From Thereva unica (taxonomy: Eukaryota; Arthropoda; Insecta; Diptera; Therevidae), in NCBI GenBank assembly GCA_949987705.1, contig OX465283.1:91437813-91501812 (forward strand): DNA of 64,000 nucleotides, in the 5' to 3' direction. The position numbers and the translations under genes were made by a program. Below, in pieces: positions 21,201 to 30,452 of this stretch. How positions within the stretch are numbered: position 1 is the first letter of the stretch; each line of letters starts with the position of its first letter. The notes below the pieces were generated by a model. The model searched no databases. It was not told the DNA's origin and saw nothing but the letters and a program-made list of their open reading frames with translations.

Positions 21201-21400
21201 AGAACATGCATCTTTGATAAAATTCTCTTTTCCAAATAATGGATTTACTCAATAGGAAAGCAATTTTCTTAACTCATCATAAAGCCGCAGAAGCATTTTC
21301 AAATTGTCCAACTGTCAGGTCTACATTGTCTGCATAACTCTCCCAGCTAAGCGGAATTCAGACTAATTATATGGATTTTCTACAGAACAGGATACTGGGC
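18237..21400. repeat. Interlocked TTAA-flanked foldback repeats, order X Y Z Y' X' Z'
   Basis: Three inverted-repeat pairs are visible: X 18233-18406 with X' 20933-21103, Y 20285-20442 with Y' 20770-20925, and Z 20442-20768 with Z' 21099-21404. Four borders carry the same inverted end (GCCTAGTATCCTGTTC-like) next to TTAA: 18233-18236, 20442-20445, 21100-21103 and 21401-21404. TTAA targets suggest a piggyBac- or Kolobok-like family. The arms interlock instead of nesting, so at least one rearrangement followed insertion. No coding sequence. Confidence 0.75.
18407..20284. other. No gene recognised; insertion-like DNA separating foldback arms X and Y
   Basis: These 1.9 kb separate X from Y, whereas the mirrored copies X' and Y' are adjacent, so this segment is probably itself an insertion. 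It is non-coding as far as I can see, with short frames (for example 19398-19700) that resemble nothing I know. Confidence 0.45.
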
Positions 21401-21412
21401 TTAACTCGTTTA

Positions 21413-21892
21413 CCCTGCGTCTCGACGTGCAATTTTTCCTTGCATAAAATATTTTTGCATGACGTCATTTCTGTCAATCGAATATTTTAGTGGGCATGAA
21501 ATTTTAATTGTGAAAATGTCGTTAACAAGGCAGTAACTCATGTGTGCTTGTTCCCTATTAGTGTTGAGGTAATTAGAGCGTCTGGAAAAAGAGAAAACTG
21601 AATCCCATTCTTTTTCCTTCAGATCCTCTCTTCTATATAACTTTGTTTTTCCACAGAATCTCCGTATCATTTATTAATTTGAGTATGTTTTCTCTAGTCC
21701 ACTTGCGTTCCGCCATTTTTACTTGATATGTCAAATTAAATATTGCCGCAAAGATAGTATGCAAAAATGACATGCTATCTCACTACAATATTTCATGCAA
21801 GTAAATTCTTGCTGCCATCTGTGGTCTAGATAAGCAATTTCGCTGCAATAACATATTTCATGCAAGGGAAAATTGCACGTCGAGACGCAGGG
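21413..21892. mobile_element. 480-bp PIF/Harbinger-type MITE
   Basis: TIRs start CCCTGCGTCTCGACGTGCAA at 21413 and end with the matching reverse complement at 21892, continuing imperfectly to about 45 bases. TTA flanks both ends (21410-21412 and 21893-21895). No transposase. Confidence 0.85.
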
Positions 21893-21895
21893 TTA

Positions 21896-22264
21896 ACCAT
21901 GATAATTAACTGGCATGAGTGCCATCTATCAATGAAAAAATCTTCCAAAATTTGTTGTCAACAATCATGATATTTAATTTGGATATAATTTGTTGACATG
22001 ATATTTTTAAATTTTTCGCTGAAATTAAAATCAGCCTTGCAGAACCGCAAAAGAAAATACACATTCCTGTATTATAACGTTCGGGATTCGAAAAACACTT
22101 ATATATTCATTTTGCAACATTTAAAACTCCTTCACAAAACATTTTGTAATAAAATAGAGATGACATTCATATTTAATATTACCAATGACCGAAATAACCA
22201 ATCGAGTTAGTGTGTACAGTTGTTAGTTCTGAAATAGTCTGAAACCACATAAAGCGATAACCAT
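21896..22264. other. No gene recognised
   Basis: AT-rich end of the insertion block before Gypsy-B sequence resumes with AGAGATAAGTGAAATAAGTG. Confidence 0.45.
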
Positions 22265-22331
22265 GCTATAAGAGATAAGTGAAATAAGTGAATTTTTAAA
22301 ATAATTGTGCCCGGAAATTAATTTTTGTGAG

Positions 22332-23146
22332 TGCGCCCTAACCGCCGTGAAGGATCCTGAAATCTACATGTTTGTAGGCGAGGTAGAAGCGGAGCCAGAA
22401 AACACGACAGTGAGTATGGCAGAACTTTTTAAAACATTGATCGTGATGAAGGAAGCGAAAGAACGGTCATCAGCGGCGCAACAACGTGCATCAGCGGAGA
22501 TGAAAGCAGACATGAGGGAGGCGACAACAGAGATCAAGGCTGAAGAGATGGCGTTAAAAGATGAACAGAATTTGTTAGCAGTACCTCATGAACGCTCGTT
22601 AGCAGAGCTCAAAGAGTCGATGGAAGAACAGAGGAACCAGCTGGAGCAGAAAATCGAATCACTCTCACTTTCTGTCGACAATAAGATGGATAACATCAAA
22701 GAAAATGTTAGGAATGATCTGGAAAGTCTCGAATCTTCCATCAAGGAAAATGTAAGGAATGATCTGGAAAACCTCGAATCTTCCATCAAAACAAATGTAG
22801 GGAATGATCTGGAAAAGCTCGAAAATTCCATGAGGGAAAATGATCAAAAATTGAAGATTGAACAAGAATCGGTCCGAGCCGACCTGGAATGGGTAAAGAT
22901 TAATCACCCAGTGACGGCATCTCACGAAGTTATCGGAGCTAGAAAACTACAGCCTACAACTTTCGACGGGCAAGGCCCATGGCCTACTTACAAGCTCCAA
23001 TTCAACTTCGAAATAGACTTCAAATGCCAGGAGAAATTTTACAACAACTATGCGCCGATATCGAGAGGCTTAACGCATTTACTGACCGGGACTTGCTACA
23101 GGCAGCTAGACTGGCCGGGAAGAAAACTACCCAAGAAGTTTTGGCA
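22332..23146 (+). pseudogene. gag: Gypsy-B gag, lacking the N-terminus and most of the capsid domain
   Basis: The SAP-like N-terminus of copies A and C is gone; coding similarity starts at KDPEIYMF and runs through the coiled coil and three 15-residue repeats (KENVRNDLESLESSI-like). After PTYKLQF about 200 bases of the gag domain are deleted, and the reading frame continues out of register into a short Gag tail, where the truncated LINE at 23147 follows. It cannot make a working Gag. Confidence 0.82.
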
Positions 23147-23466
23147 TTCCCTTCACCTGCAACTCCCCCTTTCACGCACTCAACAAGATATGAATTCGTT
23201 TGTTAATAGAACAACTCGACTGTGGAATAGTCTCTCGCAGTCAGTATTTCCGAGCTCCTACAACATCCAAGAGTTCAAACGCAGGGTTCATCACCACCTT
23301 CTTCAATACCCCCCCGTTCCTTTTAACCCTTAACCTATACCCCCCTCCCCTCCCGTACTAAGCTTACTGCTAGACATTGCACCATGACGTGACAAATGAC
23401 ATGACGGACTGGTAGTACAAAGGGTGCCTCCTGAGTTTAGCACTGTCACATAAAAAAAAAAAAAAT
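23147..23466 (+). mobile_element. 3' end of a LINE (5'-truncated) inside Gypsy-B gag
   Basis: The coding frame reads FVNRTTRLWNSLSQSVFP and then FKRRVHHHLL before a stop at 23331-23333, the typical C-terminus of Jockey/CR1-group ORF2. A pyrimidine-rich 3' UTR and a run of about 14 A residues end at 23466, after which Gypsy-B gag sequence (ALAYEAAKQA) resumes. It differs from the other LINEs in the window. Confidence 0.75.
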
Positions 23467-24110
23467 ATTATGCTCTGGCATACGAGGCAGCAAAGCAAGC
23501 AACAAGGAGTACGGTTCACCTCAGGGGAATCAATGCGACTGAAAACATTTGCCATCGAAACAACACCTCGGAAGTACGTCGCCGTCTACGATGCTGGAAC
23601 TGCGGTGAGACGGGCCATCTCCAAAGGAGTTGTCGAAAGCGAAGGAGAGTGGAGTCGACAGGGAGTAGGAGTGGCTCCACATGCTGTAAAAAATGTGGAC
23701 AACGGCAGAAAGGCGACCGGAGGGAGTTGGTGGGAAAAATTGAGAGCTCTGATGTCATCAACATCACCCAACTGCAGCTTAGCAACAACAGCCTTGTAAT
23801 CGAGGAGAAAGTTGGTGATGAACAATGCACAATTACAGTGGATACAGATGCTTTAAGATCTGTCATCCGGGCTGAATTGGTCGGTAGAAAATGGTTGAAG
23901 AACGCGGACCAGTTCACTCTGAAAACGGTAACCGGAGAACCAGTAAGATTACATGGGGAGACAATGATGGATGTAGCTGTAGCTGACATAGTAGACGAGT
24001 GTATTTTTGGTTTGGGCTTTATGACAACACACGGAATACTATTGGACATCAGAGAAGGAATGATGAAACATCGCAACAGGGTAATTCCAATGGAAACTGC
24101 ACTGTCCCGG
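23467..24110 (+). pseudogene. Gypsy-B nucleocapsid/protease remnant, fused in one frame
   Basis: Part of the nucleocapsid region (CCKKCGQRQKGD) is joined straight to the protease start (RRELVGKIE): about 80 bases are deleted, including the frameshift heptamer and stem found in A and C. The active-site triplet reads DTDA instead of DTGA near 23839, so the protease is dead. The frame runs to METALSR and a TGA at 24111-24113. RT and RNase H are absent: protease joins the RNase H end by a deletion of roughly 2 kb. Confidence 0.82.
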
Positions 24111-24710
24111 TGACCATGCGAACCAGGCTTTAAATATCTTTAGCGTATTGAGGAAAAGTGTCAAAAGATGACTGCTGAGCCAAGCATAAAATACGAGGAC
24201 CAGGGAATTTGAGATGCGCAGCACGACGACCCGGACATTTCTCAGATTTTGTCATGGAAAGAGCACGAGGAGAACCCTAAATGAAAAAACATCGCAGAGA
24301 GAAGTGAAATCCTGAAGAGCTATTGGGCCCAATGGGATTCATTGCATATCGAAGGAGGGGTATTGAAGCGCAAATGGGAAACAGCTGATCGTACCTCTCA
24401 TCGAATGCAGGTGTTAGTCCCTCGTGCTGGACTAACCGATATTCTCGAGGAGTGTCATAATAGCCCGTCAGAAGGACATTTGGGAATCAACAAAACTCTG
24501 GCAAAATAAAGGACAGATTCTATTGGCTTCATATGTGGGAGGATGTTACGAACTGGTGTCGTAAATGTACAGTTTGTGCCGGCAGTAAGGGTCCTCGAGC
24601 CAGAACGAAAGAAACGCGACAATACAACGTTGGGAACTCAGTTGAGAAAATCGCAAGGGAGAATCCCAAGACGGCCATAGACGGTGATAGATTGAAACCA
24701 AGGTACGACC
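24111..24710 (+). pseudogene. Gypsy-B integrase N-terminal remnant
   Basis: Degraded sequence similar to Gypsy-A 11708-12250, with HHCC finger residues (CRKCTVCAGSKGPRAR) and many stops. After YNVGNSVEKI the catalytic core is deleted and the C-terminal segment (LKPRYD) follows. The CR1-like LINE is inserted at 24711; the integrase C-terminus resumes at 46818. Confidence 0.8.
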
Positions 24711-24810
24711 AAAAGGTCAATGACTGCTGTCAAGTCGCGTCGCGTCTGAAGTAAAATTGCTATAGTTTTAACAGGAAATAAAGTGTTTTCATCTCAAATA
24801 TTTATAAATA

Positions 24811-25348
24811 CAGTACAGTCGCGATAGTTTCAACATGTGGTCGTTTCAACCTTTGATTATTTCACCCTCAGAATTATTGTATTATATACTCTGTAATTTC
24901 AATTGATGGTCAGAGTGTTACCTCAGTAATTTCAACTTAAAATTTTTTTTGGATTCAAAAGTTAACGGAACTATGCATTTATGTGTATGTGGGCTCTAAA
25001 AGCATAAACAATGGGCTACGCAAAACTCAGTTCCACCGGATAAAATCGAAACACTGCGAGAATTCCGAAATATGGCAAGAAATAACAAGCAAGCCGAGGC
25101 GTAGTTTAAAGCAACTAAAAATTAATACATTTTTCAAAAAAATTAAATTATAAATGTCACTTCAAATGACATAATCAAATAATTATTGTTCCTATTTTTC
25201 AATAAAAACTGAATTATTGTTACTTTTGTTAAAATTGAGTGTTTAAATAAGTCAGAAATTTTAAACACACTGCCTTGACTATTTCAACTATTTTGATAAT
25301 TTCAACCACCCCGGTTTTAATTAGTTGAAACTATCGCGACTGTACTGT
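24811..25348. mobile_element. pogo/Tc1-mariner-type MITE with TA target duplication
   Basis: Perfect 24-bp TIRs begin CAGTACAGTCGCGATAGTTT at 24811 and close at 25348, flanked by TA on each side. CAGT ends and a TA target are typical of pogo/Tigger-like Tc1-mariner elements. A GTTTCAAC/ATTTCAAC-type motif recurs within 100 bp of each end. The 538-bp interior is too short and broken for a transposase. Confidence 0.88.
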
Positions 25349-25598
25349 ATTTTATGTAATGTGATTAATAGTAATAACATTAGCGGTATTAAGTGCATTA
25401 AAATAGTTTTTAGTGATATAAACAAACACGGGCACGAGTGAAGAAAACCTTAAAAAAATCATTTGACGTGTGTCAATTTTTGGAGTGTGTGTTGGTTAAA
25501 TTTTGTGTACATACACGTTTTCGAAGTCATTCAAATAAGAAATTAACTTGGAACACTCATGAGAATCAAAAAACCAAAAAAGTACAAAATCAAATAAA

Positions 25599-26492
25599 AT
25601 GGAAAGAATGAAACGAAATTGTGATAAATGTAAAAAAACGATACACACGGAGGTGAATTATTGCACAAGGTGTATGAAACACTTCCATCCGGGATGTGTT
25701 TCATTGCATAAAGTGTACAATGAGAAGAATCAGCTGATACAATGCACTGCGAAGATTGAAAGTTACAATGTAAAAAACAACGGAAAGGAGGATGAAGAGA
25801 GGAAACAGGATGAAGAGATCGTAGAAGGAGAGCATAAAAATATGGAAAATAAATTGGCAACAGTGATCCGAGAAGAAATGGAAAAAATGAAGTTAAATAT
25901 CTTACAAGAAATCGTCGGAGTAAAATTAAAAGAAATCATGTAAGAAATAGTGGAGAAAGAGGTAGAAAAAGCTACGAAGATCTTGAAGGCAGAGATAGAA
26001 ACACTGAAAGCACAACTGGTGAAAACGAACATGCAAGTGGAACAGTACGAGAAGAAAACTGATGCAGACAAAAATAACAGAGAGGCGGAGCAAAGGAGAA
26101 TTAAAAAACCAACGTATTCACAAATAGCCAAGAAAAGTCAAAGAGAAGAAATAGTAGTAAAACCAGTGGAAGAACAGACAAGTGAAGTCACGGAGGGAAC
26201 GATGAAAAACAATGTCAACATAATGGAGCTGGGAATTGGTGTGGATAATATAGTGAAAGCTGCGAAAGGAAAAGTGATAATTGAATGTCAAAAAAGTGAA
26301 GACAGAGCGATTCTTACGGGAGTGCTGAAAGAAAATCTTGGTCCACAATATAAAGTATATGCACCGAACAAAAAGCTGCCAAAAGTAAAAATAGTAGGTA
26401 TTGAAGAAGAGATAGGGAGAGAAGAAAAAGAAGAAGCGGAATTCATCAAGACATTCAAAACACAAAATGAAATCGAAGACAGAGCAACATAG
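25599..26492 (+). pseudogene. LINE ORF1, N-terminal PHD-like finger and RRM-like domain
   Basis: ATG at 25599. The first 50 residues have a Cys/His pattern (CDKCKKTI, NYCTRCMKHFHPGC) like a PHD-type zinc finger, known from ORF1 of some insect CR1/L2-group LINEs. A Lys/Glu-rich coiled coil follows, broken by an in-frame TAA at 25941-25943. Residues from about 200 on (GIGVDNIVKAAKGKVIIEC to KLPKVKIVGI) form the RRM-like nucleic-acid-binding block. The frame ends at 26490-26492, with the insertion block just beyond. Confidence 0.75.
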
Positions 26493-27772
26493 AAAATGAA
26501 GATCATCAAAAATACGAGTGTGCGTAGGACCACACTTTAGAAGTGTTAACTTCTATGGCTAGTCTAAATGTCCAAATCAATCTTAATACAGGACGATAAG
26601 GATTAATATATTTTATTTAGGAATATTCTGTTAAAGTTTATTTAATTGTTACTTATATGCACTCCCTCCAAAATGTCTTGCAATGTTTTGGAAATTAAAC
26701 AATTTATCTTAAACTTATCACACAAAGATCGGACGATGGATGACTGGGATAATGTAGTTTTTAGTAAAAATAGTAGATAATACATATATAGTAATAAATA
26801 CATAATACATAGTTCATAGGAAAAATGTAGTATACATAGTACTTGTCGTCGGGTTGATGCAATAGTCACGAAACAGAAATTTTTGCTATTTTAAACATTG
26901 TGCAAATATGCAAAAAAGTCATATTATATTTAGCCAAAGTCACGGATCTAAATTTTTATGGGAATCCACTGGATTCATTTTGAATTTTTTCAGAACATAG
27001 TACATAATATGCAGTACATTGTATATAGTACGTAATAGATAATATATAATACATAGAAAATAATATAACATACCAGTAGGGAATGGAATTACTGGAAAAA
27101 CTACTTCTACAGAAGCAGTTCAGTACTTCCACCCAGTACAAAAAAGGCATTACATTAACACGGCGATGGCTTAGGCTGGGAAGTACTTTTTTTCCCTTCC
27201 CTTTGGAAGTACTTATACTACATTTATTACTAAACTCATAATGCAAAGTTATTATACTGTAAATTTTTATAATATAATTTAGTTGGCGTAGGCGTGAAGG
27301 GGTGGGGTAGCTTGAAGTAAAATTAAGCGATTTATATTTATATCATAAACATAAATTCAAATATATGTTTATACATTAAAGACATAAAACTTAATGGCTG
27401 AGACAACTGTGATGGTTAACAAAGAAAACGAGCAGCTACGAAGTTTTTCAACACGCTTTTTGCGCGAAATCAAACGCTTGGTCACCAAACCCATTCTCCT
27501 CTGCATTATTTGTAAGTCATTACAGAGAACACTAATTAAAGAAGTACTTCCAAATCGACTTCCCACAATAAATACCTGCGATTTTCCCTACTGGGATACT
27601 ACCTCAGATATGTACGTAAAATACAGATGCCCAGTCGAATAGGCGAAACGCCGAAACGTATTCCATGTCGCCGAAAGCGATTAATCCAAGCAAAAGATTT
27701 AAATATTGCAGCCATTTAGTTGGCTAGAGCATGGCAACTTTTAGTCGAGGTCCAGCAACAGACATCAGCGAT

Positions 27773-28829
27773 GGTCACGCGCATTTTTGGTTCGCACCCG
27801 TTTCTGGGCACTTGTGCCTATGCAGCTGGCTAGAACATGGCAACTTTTGGTTTAGCTCCGCATAGAAACAGCAGCGTATAATTCTATGTGTGCGAGGAAA
27901 AATAGCCCGCGCTTGGTGGGTGGGATTGGGTTAGAATGTTGCAATGCAGAAGCTGCTCTCAGCATTCGTTTTATATTCTCGCGCCGCTCTCAAAATTCAT
28001 GTCATATTCAGGGGTGCCACTTTGGCTCTATAGAGCCATTTGTGGCTCTTTATAAAAAAAAACTTTTAAAATTGGCTCTTTGGCTCTTTTTCAACTTAAA
28101 TGGCTCTTTTGCCTTTTTCTTTCAACTTGATCTTGAATTTTAACTGATTTGGTTTTTCCTAATTACATACTCGCAAAGAATTTACCATTACTGTTACTGG
28201 ATAAAAATTCAATATTTGATTTCAAGATTTGAAGATTTTTGAACTATCCTACAACTAATTTCTCTGGTCGACCATGCCTCCTACTCGTATGGTAAAGAAG
28301 AAGATTTGTTTTTGACATCTTATTGTTCGCGGTTTTCAATGTAATTCCTGTTGTGTTTGAATTTGGCTCTTTTTTATCAGCTTTGGCTCTTTTTCTCGGA
28401 AAATTTGGCTCCAAAATTTTTTGTTTAGTGGCAACCCTGGTCATATTCTCGCACGCCATCGCACACAGCAGCGAATGTATGAATGTATGCAGACCCGCTC
28501 TCAAAATCCATGGCATATTCACGCCGCTCTTTAGCATTCATTTCATCCTCTCGCACACATTCGCTGCTGTGTGCGATGGCGTGCGAGAATATGACATGAA
28601 TTTTGAGAGCGGCGCGAGAATATAAAACGAATGCTGAGAGCAGCTTCTGCATTGCAACATTCTAACCCAATCCCACCCACCAAGGGCGGGCTATTTTGCC
28701 TCGCACACATATAATTATGCGCTGCTGTTTGTAAGTGGAGCTCAACTAAAAGTTTCCATGCTCTAGCCAGCTTCATAGGCACAAGTGCCCAGAAACGAGT
28801 GAACAACAAAGTGCGCGTGTCGCCAACAT
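27773..28829. mobile_element. Foldback element with about 300-bp inverted arms
   Basis: The left arm (27773-28008) and right arm (28440-28829) are reverse complements over most of their length: GGCACTTGTGCCTA against TAGGCACAAGTGCC, GGTGGGTGGGATTGGG against CCCAATCCCACCCACC, and ATTCTCGCGCCGCTCT against AGAGCGGCGCGAGAAT. Both ends show subrepeats: GTGCGCGTGTCGC with CCAGAAACGRGTG recurs at the right end and GGCTAGARCATGGCAACTTT at the left. A hAT MITE is inserted in the left arm. No coding sequence. Confidence 0.78.
28009..28439. mobile_element. hAT-type MITE with 8-bp target duplication
   Basis: GTCATATT occurs at 28001-28008 and 28440-28447, flanking inverted ends CAGGGGTGCCACT and AGTGGCAACCCTG. 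An 8-bp duplication with CAGGG-type ends identifies hAT. The 431-bp interior is built from TGGCTCTTT repeats and has no transposase. Confidence 0.88.
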
Positions 28830-28963
28830 GTGTCCAGAAACGGGTGTAAGCAACAAAATGCGCGTGTCGCGAATTCTTTGTTTTACCCCCAGCGAAAAAG
28901 TGCCAAACGCGCCTAAAGAAGTTAACACTTCAAAAACAGCGAACACAAGAAAACGGAACGACG

Positions 28964-29236
28964 ATGATTATGGAAACAGATCCGGAAACTCACAAGCTGC
29001 TGGTGGAAAAACAACGTGTGAAAGTGGGGTGGATAAACTGCCCAGTTTACGACCACGTGAGTGTAAAAAGATGTTTTAAGTGTTGGGGGTTCGACCATAT
29101 CGCGAGTGATTGCAAAAATGAAAAACGCTGTCGAAGATGCGGTGGCAACCACGACGTATCGGAATGTTCATCGGACGTTAAAAAATGTGTAAATTGTTCA
29201 AACATGGTAGATAAATTCAAACTGAAGCGACCATGA
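28964..29236 (+). pseudogene. LINE ORF1 C-terminal zinc knuckles
   Basis: The frame reads METDPETHKLL, then VKVGWINCPVYDH, then knuckles CFKCWGFDHIASDC and CRRCGGNHDVSEC and a partial third (CVNCSNMV), as expected for the nucleic-acid-binding C-terminus of insect LINE ORF1. Frame and order continue the ORF1 part before 26500. Confidence 0.8.
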
Positions 29237-29356
29237 AGCGACAGATTTTAAATGTGAATCGTACCAAAGAATAGTTAGCAGAAATAGAAAGAGTATACAG
29301 TAAGGACAAGATTAGCAACGAAAATATCAGGCAAGCAAAACAGGTAGGCCATTCAT

Positions 29357-29725
29357 CCTTTCATTAAATGCACAAGGCTTTTTAAAGCATAAAGACGAAA
29401 TTGATGACTTAGTTGTAAAATTTAAACCAAAAATATTATGTCTAACGGAAACCCATGTGACGGAAGAAGTAGAAGAAAATGAATTAAAAATAACAAACTA
29501 TGAAATGGTGCGATGCAATTCAAATAATAGAAGAACGGGAGGAGTTAGTACATACATAAGCAAGGACATAAAATATAGAATATTAACAAACAAAAACATT
29601 GAACAAAACACGTGGCTAATAGTCTGTAAGCTAGCAGGAATATATAATGAAATTATTATTTGTAATCTGTATCACTCACCAAGTACGAGTGATGGTGTTT
29701 TTATTAGTGAATTAACGAATGAATG
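29357..29725 (+). pseudogene. LINE ORF2 endonuclease, first half
   Basis: LSLNAQGFLKHKDEI and CLTETHVTEE carry the Asn and Glu of the AP-endonuclease site; GGVSTYISKDIKYRI and ICNLYHSPST follow. The BEL array enters after GAATG at 29721-29725. Removing the array and one GAATG restores a continuous frame into 43797 (ELTNECEKMVDMG). Confidence 0.83.
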
Positions 29726-30394
29726 TGTTCAGACACTTGCTATAATATGTCGTAAGGGGACAAGTAGGCGGCGACAACTGCAACGACAAAGTAATATGTC
29801 AATAGAACTTAAGTAGGCGACGAAAGAAAATTTGGATATAAAAGGCGAGCCGGAGCTTCAAAATTTTAGTCAATCACAATCATCTAAACCATCAAGTTCA
29901 AGTCAAGTTCAAGAAGTTTCGTTTTGTTATAATTATATTGTTCCCTATTAAATAAGTTGGAAGGTATGTTCTATAACTTCGGCACATACATGTCATTTGA
30001 TGACATCGTGCCCACACCAGACACTTTTTAACCACTAGCATCTGCGGCACATACATGTCGGGCAACCGAAATCGTGCCAAAGAGACTAGTTTCTTTTTGT
30101 TGTATTGTTCTTTCAGAGCCAGACTAGCAATTTTGGTTGTATTGTTTGTATTCCTTTAATATGTCATTAAATAAATAAATAGATAAACCTAGATAACCAA
30201 TAATCAATAAACTAAGTTTACTAACCAACACAGAGTTTTAATTATCCACTCAATCCGTCTTCTTCTCTGAGTTTGCTCTGGATAGTGGTCCTTGGTACGC
30301 GTAGTGGTCACGTTTGGAACTGTTACATTTCGAACGATATTATATAAATTGCCAATCCATTCTTTCATCCGCTACACTAGACCCTCACTAAACA
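29726..30394 (+). repeat. BEL LTR1
   Basis: 669 bp, TGTTCAGACAC to CACTAAACA, with TATAAAAG at 29837-29844. TGGTGGTTCCATCC starts four bases downstream as a candidate primer-binding site. The 3' border is inferred from this and the CA end. Confidence 0.85.
29837..29844 (+). promoter_or_regulatory. BEL LTR1 TATA box
   Basis: GGATATAAAAGG, conserved in LTR1, LTR3, LTR4 and LTR5. LTR2, the LTR that precedes the only pol-bearing copy, reads GGATATATGTAAAAGG at 33247-33261 because of a 4-base insertion. Confidence 0.6.
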
Positions 30395-30452
30395 TTTTGG
30401 TGGTTCCATCCAGGATTGGCAATCTATTTTATCGACGAAATCAAGTTCTAAG

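Larger units (their letters stand above)
17775..22262. mobile_element. 4.5-kb composite insertion in the Gypsy-B leader
   Basis: Gypsy-A reads GGGATTAATTAAGAGATAAG without interruption; in Gypsy-B it is split between ATTAATTAA and AGAGATAAG. The inserted block begins near TAGCATG and ends near CATGCTA, a possible 7-8 bp inverted end with a TA(A) duplicate. It contains a 322-bp MITE, interlocked foldback repeats and a Harbinger MITE. The short ends leave its superfamily open. Confidence 0.5.
26540..28930. mobile_element. 2.4-kb insertion splitting LINE ORF1, non-coding
   Basis: LINE coding is lost after about 26516 and resumes near 28931. Matching inverted ends GAAGTGTTAACTTC (26538) and GAAGTTAACACTTC (28931) mark plausible borders, although the motif is itself nearly palindromic. 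The interior holds TAGTAC/ATAATAC-rich AT DNA (26760-27060), an unrecognised 82-codon frame (27394-27642) and the foldback element at 27773-28829. Confidence 0.45.

Noticed and set aside
18237..21400. Repeated motifs as a CRISPR-like array
   Set aside because: Repeats are inverted, long, unevenly spaced and TTAA-flanked in an insect-type genome without cas genes; they are foldback transposon arms.
27394..27642. Short 82-codon frame as a host gene
   Set aside because: No recognisable domain, it lies in insertion DNA inside a LINE, and it has no supporting promoter or splice context.
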